A stretch of 64,000 nucleotides of DNA from Algibacillus agarilyticus (GTDB taxonomy: Bacteria > Pseudomonadota > Gammaproteobacteria > Enterobacterales > Alteromonadaceae): positions 27,294 to 91,293 of the forward strand of contig NZ_QMED01000021.1 in NCBI RefSeq assembly GCF_003286125.1. The letters run 5' to 3'. A program made the position numbers and the translations under genes. Shown here piece after piece: positions 38,601 through 47,052 of the stretch. Numbering within the stretch: the first letter of the stretch is position 1; every line of letters starts with the position of its first letter. The notes beneath the pieces are model-generated. The model worked only from the letters and a program-made list of their open reading frames with translations. It searched no databases and had not been told where the DNA came from.

Positions 38601-40633
38601 TAACGACGGTCTTCGCGGATCAGTTTTACATCTACATTACGGGCTACATGCTTAACGCCATCAATTGATGACCTTACAATATCAAAACTGACCTTCGAGT
38701 TAGCTTCTGGGTTTTTATCGCCAAAGCTTGAACGTATGCCTAATAACGTTTTACTGGGCCAGACTAACCCTGAGAAAGTGCGTGAAACTGGTCTGCCACC
38801 CGTTTCATATAAGCTACTAATAAACATAACTTTTAATGGACTAACGAGTTGGCCCCAATCGCCTTCATAACTCAGTTTACCGTAGCCATTTTCGTCAAGG
38901 CTGATGTCATCAATATTAAAGCGCTTGGTGTATTCAGTTTGACGAATATCGCCAAATTCAAACATGGGTAGGCTTTCGACCGGATTACGCCACAAAGTGG
39001 TGTTAACTTGGGTTGATACTCGGTTGCCTGAAGCCGGCGCACCGTAAAGGTATTCACCCAATATTTTTATATCAAACGTACCGTATTTATTAACTTGGGG
39101 GCGGTTTAATTGATTGTTAGGGTCAAACGTGAGTTTTACACGTTCAGGCAAAAACTCTTCTACTTTAAAATGATATACAGACGATTTTGAGCTTATATTA
39201 TTGACTTGAAGTTGCCAATTACCGACCGCGGCACTGCTAGGAATTTGCCATAGGTAATGATAATAGTTTTGCTCATTACCTTGCCATTTAAATGTTTTAA
39301 CTTGAGTGCCGTTTGGACTTTTTATGGTTACATTTAAGGTACGGGTCGCCGTGAGTTGACCATCAGCATCGCGTAATAGCGCATTAAAATCGATAACCTC
39401 ACCGGGACGATATAAATCTCGTGGCGCGTAAATAAATAGCTCTTGTGGTTTGCTTGGGCGTAGACCCAAATCAAATTCAGATAGATCTAAAGCCGGTTTA
39501 TGCATTTCGATCACGGATAAGTCTTGGTCATGCTGAGCAATAATTAATTGGCCACGACTTAAACCTTTAGCAAAAGACGCTTGGCCGTCAGGCGAGGTTA
39601 AGCTTTGTTGTAATATTTCGCCTTTTTTATTAACGAAGCTTATATTCACGTTTTCGAGTGCTTTTCCGGTTTTAAGTGATGAGGCATAAACATCGAGTTG
39701 GTTATCGTAAAATCGAGCATGTAAACCGATATCGGTAACCGAAAACCACATCATTTGATGTTTTTTGTATGTACCGGCTTCGGTCATCACCGCTAAATAG
39801 ATACCGGATTTTTTAAGTTGGCTAATACCTTCAATATCGATACTGCGCTTAACGCGCGTATTTTTAGGCGCGTCTAGTGCGTATCGGCCGGTGTAAACCA
39901 AATCACCAAATTGCGTGATCCTGTCTATTGCCCAATAGCGTCGTCGATTTGATATTTGCTGTAAAAACGATTGTTGTTTGCTGGTTTCGATTTTATAAAA
40001 ATTAATATCGACTTCTGCAACGTTAACCGTAACAACGGGCAAGCCATTGCCCAAACCTTGGGTTAAAAATGCCCCCGTGGTATCAAAATTAACACTCGGC
40101 TGTAATTCACTGGTTTTAACGTTATTGTGTTGCGTTTTATTTAAGCGTTTGCCATTCGCGGCGGTTAAGCCTTGATAAACAGTAATGTCGTAAGCTGAAT
40201 TGGGTTCTACATAAGGAAACCAGATTGTTTTACCCGAATTAGACAGCACCCATGCCCCTTCAACTGCGCCCTGTTTGGCTGCGCTTACGTTAAAATATTT
40301 TTGATGGTTAAGAGCTGGGTCTAAAGGGACTGATAACGTGATCGCAATTGAATTACGCCCGTCTTTATTGCGTTCAGATACATCTAAAATAGTGAGAGGG
40401 GTTTGTGCATAATCGGCTAACACTTGTTCGCGATTAAATTGAGGTTCGCTAGGTTCATTTGATGTAACCGCGATAGGGGTCGATGTTTTAGTTTTTTGCT
40501 GCGATAGGCTTTGCGTCTTTTCTGTTGTATTTGGGTTTTCAACCCTATCGTTATTGGCTGTATTGTCATCGTTACCGCAACCATTGAGCAGTAATATCCA
40601 TGAAATAATGAGTGTAGTTATTATATTATTCAT
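35618..40633 (-). CDS. yfhM: Alpha-2-macroglobulin-family lipoprotein (YfhM-like)
   Basis: A 1671-residue periplasmic lipoprotein (lipobox LLNGC, Cys at residue 19). A long series of macroglobulin beta-domains is followed by a bait-region equivalent and the thioester domain with C1200-L-E-Q in YPYGCLEQT, the reactive thioester motif of bacterial A2Ms. An alpha/alpha toroid with GYGLWSN and ALLKMGDSKLG follows, and the C-terminal receptor-like beta-domain contains ENQNLAH and VRAVTPGVY. It should trap proteases that reach the periplasm and protect the peptidoglycan-repair enzyme PBP1C, whose gene follows. Full length and thioester intact, so it is likely functional. Confidence 0.9.
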   Translation of the reverse strand: MNNIITTLIISWILLLNGCGNDDNTANNDRVENPNTTEKTQSLSQQKTKTSTPIAVTSNEPSEPQFNREQVLADYAQTPLTILDVSERNKDGRNSIAITLSVPLDPALNHQKYFNVSAAKQGAVEGAWVLSNSGKTIWFPYVEPNSAYDITVYQGLTAANGKRLNKTQHNNVKTSELQPSVNFDTTGAFLTQGLGNGLPVVTVNVAEVDINFYKIETSKQQSFLQQISNRRRYWAIDRITQFGDLVYTGRYALDAPKNTRVKRSIDIEGISQLKKSGIYLAVMTEAGTYKKHQMMWFSVTDIGLHARFYDNQLDVYASSLKTGKALENVNISFVNKKGEILQQSLTSPDGQASFAKGLSRGQLIIAQHDQDLSVIEMHKPALDLSEFDLGLRPSKPQELFIYAPRDLYRPGEVIDFNALLRDADGQLTATRTLNVTIKSPNGTQVKTFKWQGNEQNYYHYLWQIPSSAAVGNWQLQVNNISSKSSVYHFKVEEFLPERVKLTFDPNNQLNRPQVNKYGTFDIKILGEYLYGAPASGNRVSTQVNTTLWRNPVESLPMFEFGDIRQTEYTKRFNIDDISLDENGYGKLSYEGDWGQLVSPLKVMFISSLYETGGRPVSRTFSGLVWPSKTLLGIRSSFGDKNPEANSKVSFDIVRSSIDGVKHVARNVDVKLIREDRRYFWVYSEARGWHYEWNDNEFVELTASIDINQGEHSTVEFPVAWGNYRLEVRDPTNQLFTSTRFYAGRNWYENWKKSQSGSGAARPDKITLALDKGAYRANETVNVNVVPPQAGEAIIMVEGDKPLWLKRQYIPAEGAIIAIPVSSDWTQHNLYISAVVLQPAERLKSLTPKRSFGLIHLPLERNHRKLNIAFDVVEKALPNKTLPVKISVTSNNENPHSQQDTQGELIKPQQVFVTLSAVDVGVLSISNFDTPDPFDAFFGQRRYSVDSRDVYNKVIEISQADNARLRFGGDRDLTRGGQAPQSDVQIVSLFSGLVTLNELGEATIPLAIPDFNGQLRLMALAFSDKEFGHAEQEVTIADKIVTQIAMPRFLAMGDHTTVALDVSNLSDFTQVLDVSLIATGPVKAQNKPQQITLKKGEKTTLRYAIEATGFSGNALFTLNIKGDNLEDDIARDWSLGLRPPYPALLTQTQKILNTGETLALDKTLIDSLHQETVQAAISVSSKANIDLQSQLNQLLRYPYGCLEQTSSRVYPLIYATSDKQRLMGLNSVNESMRIDMINKGVERLATLQLNNGGYGLWSNKSSEEHWLTAYVADFLVNARNMGVNVPDDMYAKTLKRLRRYVNRSNKMFNERWSQDANHYNFAYKAYSAYVLANLNQVPLGTLRSLARHHSSQARTGLSQLHLAIALLKMGDSKLGNKILLDALSNLPQKRKEYWGDYGSHIRDLAMMIHLMLKHELAENKAIELSYTLADIINQRQYLSTQERNALFLAGLSLKSVEGHVWSANLLIGAAKTQINQTIAYQHTLNAEAINQTVELTSTHDQPLLASMRVSGYRKTPPQASANGLSIQRNWLTLKGEEAELSQVQVGDLFIVHLYITAEQRTPDALVIDMLPAGFELENQNLAHAIKLDDIKIEGKNIDQWQQYNPPKHQEYRDDRYVAAVEVRKHNAVNLFYMVRAVTPGVYKVPSPLIEDMYRPEIRGIGDTSGDINIVQK

Positions 40634-40839
40634 TAAGCTTCCTTTCAGCTGCCGCTGAGCCTTGTCAAATTTACGCGCGATTATATACCCAACTTAGGTC
40701 AGGATATATCCAAGTTCGAAAATAGATAATAAAATTAAAAAGTGGCGAAAGCAGGGATGAAAAATGACGAATTATGGCACTGTTTAATCGTGGCTAAATT
40801 TTTTGGGATTTTGGGCCTGATTTAAGTCACAGACCAATA

Positions 40840-41104
40840 ATACCAATCCGTAATAATAAGTGCCCACTCAGCGAGCGTTTAAATGCGCTTAATCAAGACG
40901 CTTGAATGAAAGAATAGTGGTGCTCTTTTGAGTTCGAGCAACACAGAGCAAGCGCATTTAAAACTCGCCTGAAAGGAATGCCCCAGCGGCTTTTGACCTG
41001 CGTTATCGGTATTTGAAAGGGAACAACCATTCCTGTACACCGACGCCTTGTTCAAAAACCGCTGGATGCATTCTGAGAGATCACTTATTTATATGAATTG
41101 GTAT
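40840..41104 (+). mobile_element. MITE-A full copy 5
   Basis: A 265-bp element with the same inverted ends as the 31916 copy, plus a 13-base internal insertion (ATCAAGACGCTTG near 40891). It fills most of the gap between the A2M and PhyH genes, just past the PhyH stop. Confidence 0.8.
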
Positions 41105-41112
41105 AATTAAAT

Positions 41113-42003
41113 TCAAGTTGCATCGGCTAACTCGTGATTCGACATTTTTTTTAAATCAAACGTATTAATAAATAACCTTGGGTCTTCAATGTGCTCGATC
41201 ATAGATTGTTCAGGTAAACAGTCGTCATCGACGTAGTCAACGTAATTACCAACTGAATCAAATATGAGTATATCGAGCGCTAAACGATCTAAGCCGTATA
41301 AACCACGGTGGATCATATCAGCAGAAAAAACCAATATATCACCTGCCGATAAAGGGATTTTATGCCCAGTAGATAGATCATCACTGCTTAACTTGCCTTC
41401 GATTTCTTGGCGCACATTATATTCTTCTTCATTATCCCAACGTTTGTGCGTGCCGGGTACGAGTTCCATGCCAAGCTCATCAAAAAGCGGAACGCGTAGG
41501 TGCAAAACTTGGGTTTCTTTAATGACTTTTTTTTGCCCTTCAATATCGTAATCATATTGGCAATCACGATGCCAAAAATCTTTAAGTTGCGGGTTAACTG
41601 GGTTAAAAAAGAGTTGAGTGTTCATAAATGCGGGGGTAGCGGGGATCACGGCATCGATTAATTGCATTAATTTTTTTGAGCCAATAAAGTTAAATAAAGC
41701 TAATCGGTCGTCGTAGGCTAAATATTGGCTACCGGTAATTAATGACGAATTAAAAGCTTCTTCTTGATAAAATTGTGCGTTGTCTTGCTGCCACAGTTGA
41801 TGAAATTTAAGAATGACGTTTCGAAGTGATGAAATTTCATCGGCACTTAGGTAGTCTCTAACCACAAAATAGCCTTGCTCGTTATAATCGTGATTGTATT
41901 GCGTTTGCTGACTGACCACTAATGATGGTTCCTGTTTATTCGCTGTATGCTTAATGTTGATGAGCAATTTTAACGCATCGTTATCAATTAAAGAAGTGCG
42001 CAT
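41113..42003 (-). CDS. Phytanoyl-CoA dioxygenase (PhyH) family oxygenase
   Basis: A 296-residue Fe(II)/2-oxoglutarate-type oxygenase. Residues ~38-70 (YNHDYNEQGYFVVRDYLSAD) are the usual PhyH start. The iron ligands are in FWHRDCQYDYD near 142 (HxD) and a distal His in DMIHRGLYG near 235, with the following Arg-type residue region for 2-oxoglutarate. No signal peptide, so cytoplasmic. The substrate is unknown; bacterial members hydroxylate amino acids, ectoine or lipids, and this one lacks the ectoine-hydroxylase neighbours. Divergent from the DUF2937 gene with 44 bases between starts. Confidence 0.78.
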   Translation of the reverse strand: MRTSLIDNDALKLLINIKHTANKQEPSLVVSQQTQYNHDYNEQGYFVVRDYLSADEISSLRNVILKFHQLWQQDNAQFYQEEAFNSSLITGSQYLAYDDRLALFNFIGSKKLMQLIDAVIPATPAFMNTQLFFNPVNPQLKDFWHRDCQYDYDIEGQKKVIKETQVLHLRVPLFDELGMELVPGTHKRWDNEEEYNVRQEIEGKLSSDDLSTGHKIPLSAGDILVFSADMIHRGLYGLDRLALDILIFDSVGNYVDYVDDDCLPEQSMIEHIEDPRLFINTFDLKKMSNHELADAT

Positions 42004-42047
42004 ACCCGAGCAAACGTGATAGCGAGATCATTAAATTGGAGTAAAAC

Positions 42048-42560
42048 GTGGTTTTAAATGTATTAGATAAAACACTATTCACGGTGCTATTACTGTCTTT
42101 TTTTCAACTACCTACATTGATAAACGAATATTTGCAGTTTGTTAATGGCTATTATCAAGCAACTCAAGTGCAAGTTGAGGGGTGGAAACAAAACGCCAAA
42201 ATGCATGAATATATAAATGTGCAAGCGATGATTGATGAGTTTAAGCAAAATGAAAACCCAGCGGTCAGAACAGATGCACAACAAAAAGAAGCCACGTTAA
42301 AAGAATATGATGAGCTTATACAAGCGATACGTATTTTAAAAGAGGGCACTTTTTTTGAAAAAACACATTATATTTTTCATCCACAAAGGTGGCCTGTTTT
42401 ACGAGAAGTGGTTAGGGAACTTAAGCCGAGTATTCCACTAAATATTAAAGAGGTAGGCTACAGTTTTTTGAGTGCTTTATTGTTAAGTTCGTTGATTATG
42501 TGTTTGATTAAATTATTGTTTGTCGGTAAAAATAGAACGAATCGGACAGAGGGTATTTGA
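42048..42560 (+). CDS. DUF2937-type membrane protein
   Basis: A 170-residue protein. A hydrophobic N-terminal segment (FTVLLLSFFQLPTLI) is followed by a long hydrophilic helical region with QATQVQVEGWKQNAKMHEYI and many Glu/Lys/Gln, and a C-terminal membrane helix (ALLLSSLIMCLIKLLFV). This outline, with an H-less QV-x-GW block and W-P-V segment, fits the DUF2937 family, of unknown role. AATTGGAGT precedes the GTG/ATG region; the chosen start at 42048 is a GTG in TGGTTTTAAATG context. Single gene. Confidence 0.5.
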   Translation: MVLNVLDKTLFTVLLLSFFQLPTLINEYLQFVNGYYQATQVQVEGWKQNAKMHEYINVQAMIDEFKQNENPAVRTDAQQKEATLKEYDELIQAIRILKEGTFFEKTHYIFHPQRWPVLREVVRELKPSIPLNIKEVGYSFLSALLLSSLIMCLIKLLFVGKNRTNRTEGI

Positions 42561-42706
42561 AGGTTTTTGTATTTTTAGTTACTCTTCTTTCTACTCATTC
42601 ATACAATAGATAACAGCATCAATAGCGCGATTATTTCTGTGTTATTTGAGACGGTGTTATTTGAGAATACCTTGTTCGAGCATGTTATTACGCTAGCGAG
42701 TTAAAA

Positions 42707-43153
42707 ATGGATACAAATCAATTTTTAAACATAATCGATGCGACCCCTTTAGTTTCAATTGATTTAATTGTTGAAACAAGTAATGGGAAATACCTATTAG
42801 GTAAACGCAATAATCGACCGGCACAAGGGTTTTGGTTTGTGCCTGGTGGTCGAATACGCAAAAATGAAACATTAGCCCACGCTTTTAAGCGTATTTCGCT
42901 AGTTGAATTGGGCATTGAGCTTGATATAACCCAAGCTCAATTATTAGGGGCTTACGATCATATTTATGATGATAACTTTAATGCTAAAGAAGGCATTAAC
43001 ACACACTATGTAGCGCTAGGTTATAAAATAATCATACCGGATAATATTGAAATTAAAACTGACTCTCAACATTCAGGCATCGACTGGTTGTCTGAAAACG
43101 AATTATTAAAAAATGACTTAGTGCATCACAATACTAAACGTTATTTTTTATAA
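42707..43153 (+). CDS. gmm: GDP-mannose mannosyl hydrolase (Nudix)
   Basis: A 148-residue Nudix hydrolase. The modified Nudix box GGRIRKNETLAHAFKR and then LVELGI lacks one of the canonical acidic residues, which is the signature of the GDP-mannose hydrolase (NudD/Gmm) branch, where retaining the sugar-linked reaction needs a different base. Other blocks match the branch: ATPLVSIDLIVE at ~13, LGKRNNRPAQGFWFVPGGR at ~32 and GAYDHIYDDNF near 85. It hydrolyses GDP-mannose to GDP and mannose, commonly in exopolysaccharide clusters; none lies here, so it is a stray or redundant copy. No terminator is visible before the next gene. Confidence 0.85.
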   Translation: MDTNQFLNIIDATPLVSIDLIVETSNGKYLLGKRNNRPAQGFWFVPGGRIRKNETLAHAFKRISLVELGIELDITQAQLLGAYDHIYDDNFNAKEGINTHYVALGYKIIIPDNIEIKTDSQHSGIDWLSENELLKNDLVHHNTKRYFL

Positions 43154-43228
43154 AACAGTGAAAACCGTTAATGCGAGTTAATGCGAGTTAATGCAGCGAA
43201 TTAGCATAAAGTTAAGGAATAACACACA

Positions 43229-44200
43229 ATGAAAAAAATTATTACAATCGGCTTAAGTGTTTTATTAGGTGCATGCACCACGGTTAGTTCAGTTGATCGA
43301 CCTAAAAATTATTATGCTAATCAGGCGCAAGCTCAAGGCTTAGAATCAGATGCTTTATTAGGCGATAGCGACAAAAAAATTAATGATCTACTAAATTATC
43401 AAGTTAAGTTACCCACTCAAAATAGGATCGCTATTTTAAAATTAAACCAAGATCAGAATTGGCGGTTTTATTCAAACGATTTTACGGCTTTAACCTCTTC
43501 ACTCACCGATGGTTTTGTGGCCGAATTGCGGTCGTCTAATCGGGTATATGATGCCTCATTTTTACCAGCGATGTTAGTGTCGAATAAACGCTCTTTACCG
43601 ATATTGCGCGAAGCTGCCGCTCGGTTTCAAGCTGACTTGTTATTAGCGTATCGAACATCTTGTAATTCATAGAATATACCCAAGTGACTTCAAGATGCAG
43701 GGTTCAGTGGGAATTTAAATTGATTTAGGCACGGCAAGCAGGTGCAAGTTTAACGGGTTAAATTAAGCCTGTTTAACACAGCATAAATCAATTTAAAACC
43801 CACCGGGACGGAGCCCCTGAGCGCTTTTACTTCGTTGTTGTATTAACTTGAAAGGGGACTACATTCCTGCATTAATACGCCTAGAATTAAAATCGCTCAA
43901 GGGCTCTGAACGTGCATATTGAAGTGACTTGGGTATAAATATCGTTTTATCGACCCTAATGAAACTCGTGCTTATTGCTCAGTTGAAGCTGTTTTACTCG
44001 ATGTGCGTTCTGGCATTATTACTAAATCGGTTGTTAGTACTCAAGATTTTGTGGCTAAAAAAAATGACCAAGATAAAAACTTTTCCGAGACTGTTAAAAA
44101 AGCCGAATTAGAAGCCCAATCTAAAGCATTATTCACCGTGGCAAAACAAGTGAATCACTTTTTAATGAATGTGCCGGTAATCGGTGCCCTTAAAAAATAA
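43229..44200 (+). pseudogene. Lipoprotein gene split by MITE-B
   Basis: The 5' part (43229-43672) encodes a lipoprotein with lipobox LLGAC (Cys at residue 16) and a body ending DLLLAYRTSCNS. MITE-B then occupies 43675-43937. The 3' part continues in the same frame (YRFIDPNETRAYCSVEAV and on to FLMNVPVIGALKK, stop at 44198-44200), and is acidic to amphipathic like the 5' part. Removing the element and its flanking few bases gives an unbroken protein of about 235 residues. The parent family was not recognised. The insertion created a new stop after CNS, so the present gene yields at most a truncated product. Confidence 0.75.
43675..43937 (+). mobile_element. MITE-B, full copy 2, inserted in a lipoprotein gene
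   Basis: A 263-bp element with the same 19-bp inverted ends (TATACCCAAGTGACTTCAA and complement) and almost the same sequence as copy 1. The precise target duplication cannot be fixed, since AT-rich flanks are ambiguous. Confidence 0.85.
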
Positions 44201-44560
44201 CATAAAGCCTGTTGAGGCCCCGCTAATTTATATTTTAATAGTGGGTCTCTTATCAACCTATTTTTATAAGTAGTTAATTCTTTTTCAACGCTATTTTGTG
44301 TTTGTTCGATTTACGATACAAAGAACAAATGCTGGACTCTTTATGATGAGTTCATTTTAAGTAACCTACCTCATATTTATACCAAAACGCTCTTCACTTT
44401 CTAATAAATAAATTATTTGTAAATAAATTTAAATTTTTACTTATGATTACCTGTTATTTCATTGTAAATTGTTGATTATTTGTGATGTAAGGTGTGATGA
44501 TTACCTTTTATTAATAATTAATGCGAAAAAATATAACAAATGGCGCATGGTTAACGTTAA
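44201..44560. other. Gap before the beta-helix lipoprotein
   Basis: Contains a hairpin-like GAGGCCCCGC/TAGTGGGTCTC shortly after the pseudogene, and near 44468-44479 the ATTGTTGATTAT motif. No ORF or RNA gene was recognised. Confidence 0.45.
44468..44479. promoter_or_regulatory. Putative shared regulatory dyad, degenerate copy
   Basis: ATTGTTGATTAT lies 82 bases upstream of the beta-helix gene and resembles the palindromic form at 28718-28729. Confidence 0.3.
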
Positions 44561-46834
44561 ATGAGGTTTGTTTTGTTCAAATATAAAAAAATAATAACAT
44601 TGTTATGTGGTGCTATTTTTATCGTGGGTTGTGGAGGTGGCGATACGCCAACTGATAACACCGGGGGACAAGTTGTTGAAACCGATAAAGATAAAGACGG
44701 TATCGAAGACAAAGATGATCTTTGCCCTGATGTTTCGGGCTTAGCGGTTAATGATGGTTGTCCAGATGTCGATAGCGATAATGACTCGATTGCTGATCGA
44801 TTAGATCAATGTCCGAATACTGCGGGTATAGCCGAGAACGATGGGTGTCCTGCCATCGTGGTTGAAGTTGATACCGATAAAGATGGTATTGCAGATACAA
44901 ATGACCAATGTATTAACGAAAAAGGGTTTGAAGTTAATAATGGTTGTCCATTAGCCCTTGATAGCGACTTTGATGGTATCGCCGATACCGTTGATGCTTG
45001 TGCTGCTGAAAAAGGCACTTTAGCGAATAATGGCTGTCCTGATGCGCACCCCGATGATGCTTATTATGTTTCATTAACCGGTAGTGATACTAATGACGGT
45101 AGTGAATCACTGCCTTTTGCGACGTTTGCCAAAGCGGTATCGGTAATGTCGGCCGGTGATACGGCGATTATAAAAGGCGGCACTTACACCGAAACGTTGA
45201 ATATAAAAATACAGGGTAGTGCCGACAAGCCTGTATTATTTAAAGCCGCTAATGGCGAAAAAGTGTATATCAAAGGTACGCAATACGTTAATAACTGGCA
45301 GTTACATCAAGACAATATATACAAAGCCAATGTTAAAATGGATTTGGGTGATGTACACAATCAGGTTTATTTTAATGGCGATTTAATGGATTTAGCCAGA
45401 TGGCCTAATAACACCGATAATGATCCGTATACCATAGACGCACAAGTGATTAAAGGGGGTACGGGTTCAACAATTAAAATGGACAATTTGCCCGATGATT
45501 TAACCGGTGGTTACGTTTGGTATTTAGGGGCGCATTCTGGCACCAGCTGGACAAGAGAGATAACCGGCCAACAAGCGGGTGAAATCAATTACACCGAAAT
45601 AGATATCAATAAATGGCCATTTAATCCGCATAACCCAAGCCTATTTCGAAATAATAACTTCGGACGACTATTTGTTTTTGGCCGCTTAAGCTTATTAGAC
45701 CACGCGCGTGAATGGTATTACGACTCAACAACCGAGACCTTATATTTTCAAACACCTGATGGCAGCATGCCTGCAAACAACAGCGTAGAAGTTGCGGTTA
45801 GAAAAAGTGCCGTTGTATTAGACGGTGATTACCTTGAAGTTAAAGCATTAAACCTATTTGGTGCAGGGATTGAAGTAAAGGGTAATTATAATCGGGTTAC
45901 CGACAATACCATCATTCATGGTAAACAACGATTAGATGAATTAGATAACAACGACGCTCAAGTGGCAGATGGTGCGATCCATGTTAATGGCCATCATGCT
46001 ACGATCGCGGGTAATACCATTGAGCACGGTTCAGTTGTTGCAATTAACATTGCAGCCTGGGGCGGTCGAGGTGTGGGGTCAATTATAGAGAACAATTTTA
46101 TTCGTTACTTTAATACCGTGGGTGTGCACGCATCTGCCATTAGAACGGGCGCAGATGATGTGAAAATTCTTAAAAATACGATCTCTCATGTTGGGCGTGA
46201 TGGCATCTATTATTCGGGAAAAAATGGTGAAGTCGCCTATAACGATGTATCACAAGGTATGCTTATTAATAACGATGGTGGCGTATTTTATACCGTAGGT
46301 AACAGTGATTTAAGGCATACTGAAATACATCATAACTGGTTTCATGATTTTGCCGGCCCTGATTATGCCGACGGACGTGCCGCGGGTATATACCTTGATA
46401 ATAACAGTAAAGGTTACACCGTACATCATAACGTAGTGTGGAATGTTATGTGGTCAGGTTTACAATTAAACTGGGCTATCTGGCAAAACGATATGTACCA
46501 CAACACATTATGGAACCCCGGTAATGCGATGGACGCTTGGGTAAACGGCTACACGCAGCAAGACAATCGAGTATGGAACAACTACTCAAGTAAAGTGGCT
46601 TGGTTAGATACTGCCGCATACGATTTAAAAAATAACATTATTAACGCTGAGTCACCTTTTGTTGATGCGTCAGGCCATAACTTTATGCCTAAAGAAAACA
46701 GCGTATTAATTGATACCGCAATTGATATCAGTGGTTTTGATAAAAAAATAACGGGTAATGCAGCCGATGTAGGTGCCTATGAGCGAGGCGAAACTCATTG
46801 GACCGCCGGTGTTAACGCGATTATGCAAGAGTAA
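44561..46834 (+). CDS. TSP3-linked right-handed beta-helix lipoprotein, putative polysaccharide-active enzyme
   Basis: A 757-residue surface lipoprotein (lipobox IVGCGGG, Cys at residue ~24). Residues ~35-165 hold about four thrombospondin type-3 calcium repeats (D-x-D-x-DGI-D-DD-C-P pattern), a rigid linker. The catalytic candidate is a right-handed parallel beta-helix (about 170-745): DDAYYVSLTGSDTNDGSESL at its start is the DUF1565/pectate-lyase-like opening, followed by repeated IxNNxI coils such as NNDGGVFYTVG, IHHNWFHDF and YLDNNSKGYTVHHN. Beta-helices of this type degrade or bind algal polysaccharides, and the neighbouring GH2 gene suggests galactans. It could be a lyase, hydrolase or sulfatase-like accessory. 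Signal and gene are intact; family number not assigned. Confidence 0.72.
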   Translation: MRFVLFKYKKIITLLCGAIFIVGCGGGDTPTDNTGGQVVETDKDKDGIEDKDDLCPDVSGLAVNDGCPDVDSDNDSIADRLDQCPNTAGIAENDGCPAIVVEVDTDKDGIADTNDQCINEKGFEVNNGCPLALDSDFDGIADTVDACAAEKGTLANNGCPDAHPDDAYYVSLTGSDTNDGSESLPFATFAKAVSVMSAGDTAIIKGGTYTETLNIKIQGSADKPVLFKAANGEKVYIKGTQYVNNWQLHQDNIYKANVKMDLGDVHNQVYFNGDLMDLARWPNNTDNDPYTIDAQVIKGGTGSTIKMDNLPDDLTGGYVWYLGAHSGTSWTREITGQQAGEINYTEIDINKWPFNPHNPSLFRNNNFGRLFVFGRLSLLDHAREWYYDSTTETLYFQTPDGSMPANNSVEVAVRKSAVVLDGDYLEVKALNLFGAGIEVKGNYNRVTDNTIIHGKQRLDELDNNDAQVADGAIHVNGHHATIAGNTIEHGSVVAINIAAWGGRGVGSIIENNFIRYFNTVGVHASAIRTGADDVKILKNTISHVGRDGIYYSGKNGEVAYNDVSQGMLINNDGGVFYTVGNSDLRHTEIHHNWFHDFAGPDYADGRAAGIYLDNNSKGYTVHHNVVWNVMWSGLQLNWAIWQNDMYHNTLWNPGNAMDAWVNGYTQQDNRVWNNYSSKVAWLDTAAYDLKNNIINAESPFVDASGHNFMPKENSVLIDTAIDISGFDKKITGNAADVGAYERGETHWTAGVNAIMQE

Positions 46835-46882
46835 TTTATTACGCATCGTTAGTCGGTTTTATCAATAAAGCCAATAACATTA

Positions 46883-46919
46883 AATGCTGTTCACTTTATA
46901 AGTGAGCAGCATTTTTTTT
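46883..46919 (+). terminator. Rho-independent terminator after the beta-helix gene
   Basis: AAATGCTGTTCACTT and AAGTGAGCAGCATTT form a stem with one mismatch and a short loop, followed by eight T. Confidence 0.8.
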
Positions 46920-47052
46920 ATTTAATTGCAGGCAATCTTGCCGTCGACTCTTTGTACTGTCCGGTGCAGAGAGGGCGTTCATTATTTTTTTGTGTCAACA
47001 CAGCAAGCTGAACACAATAACTATTTCAGACATTGCTAACTGGAGAAAAAGA

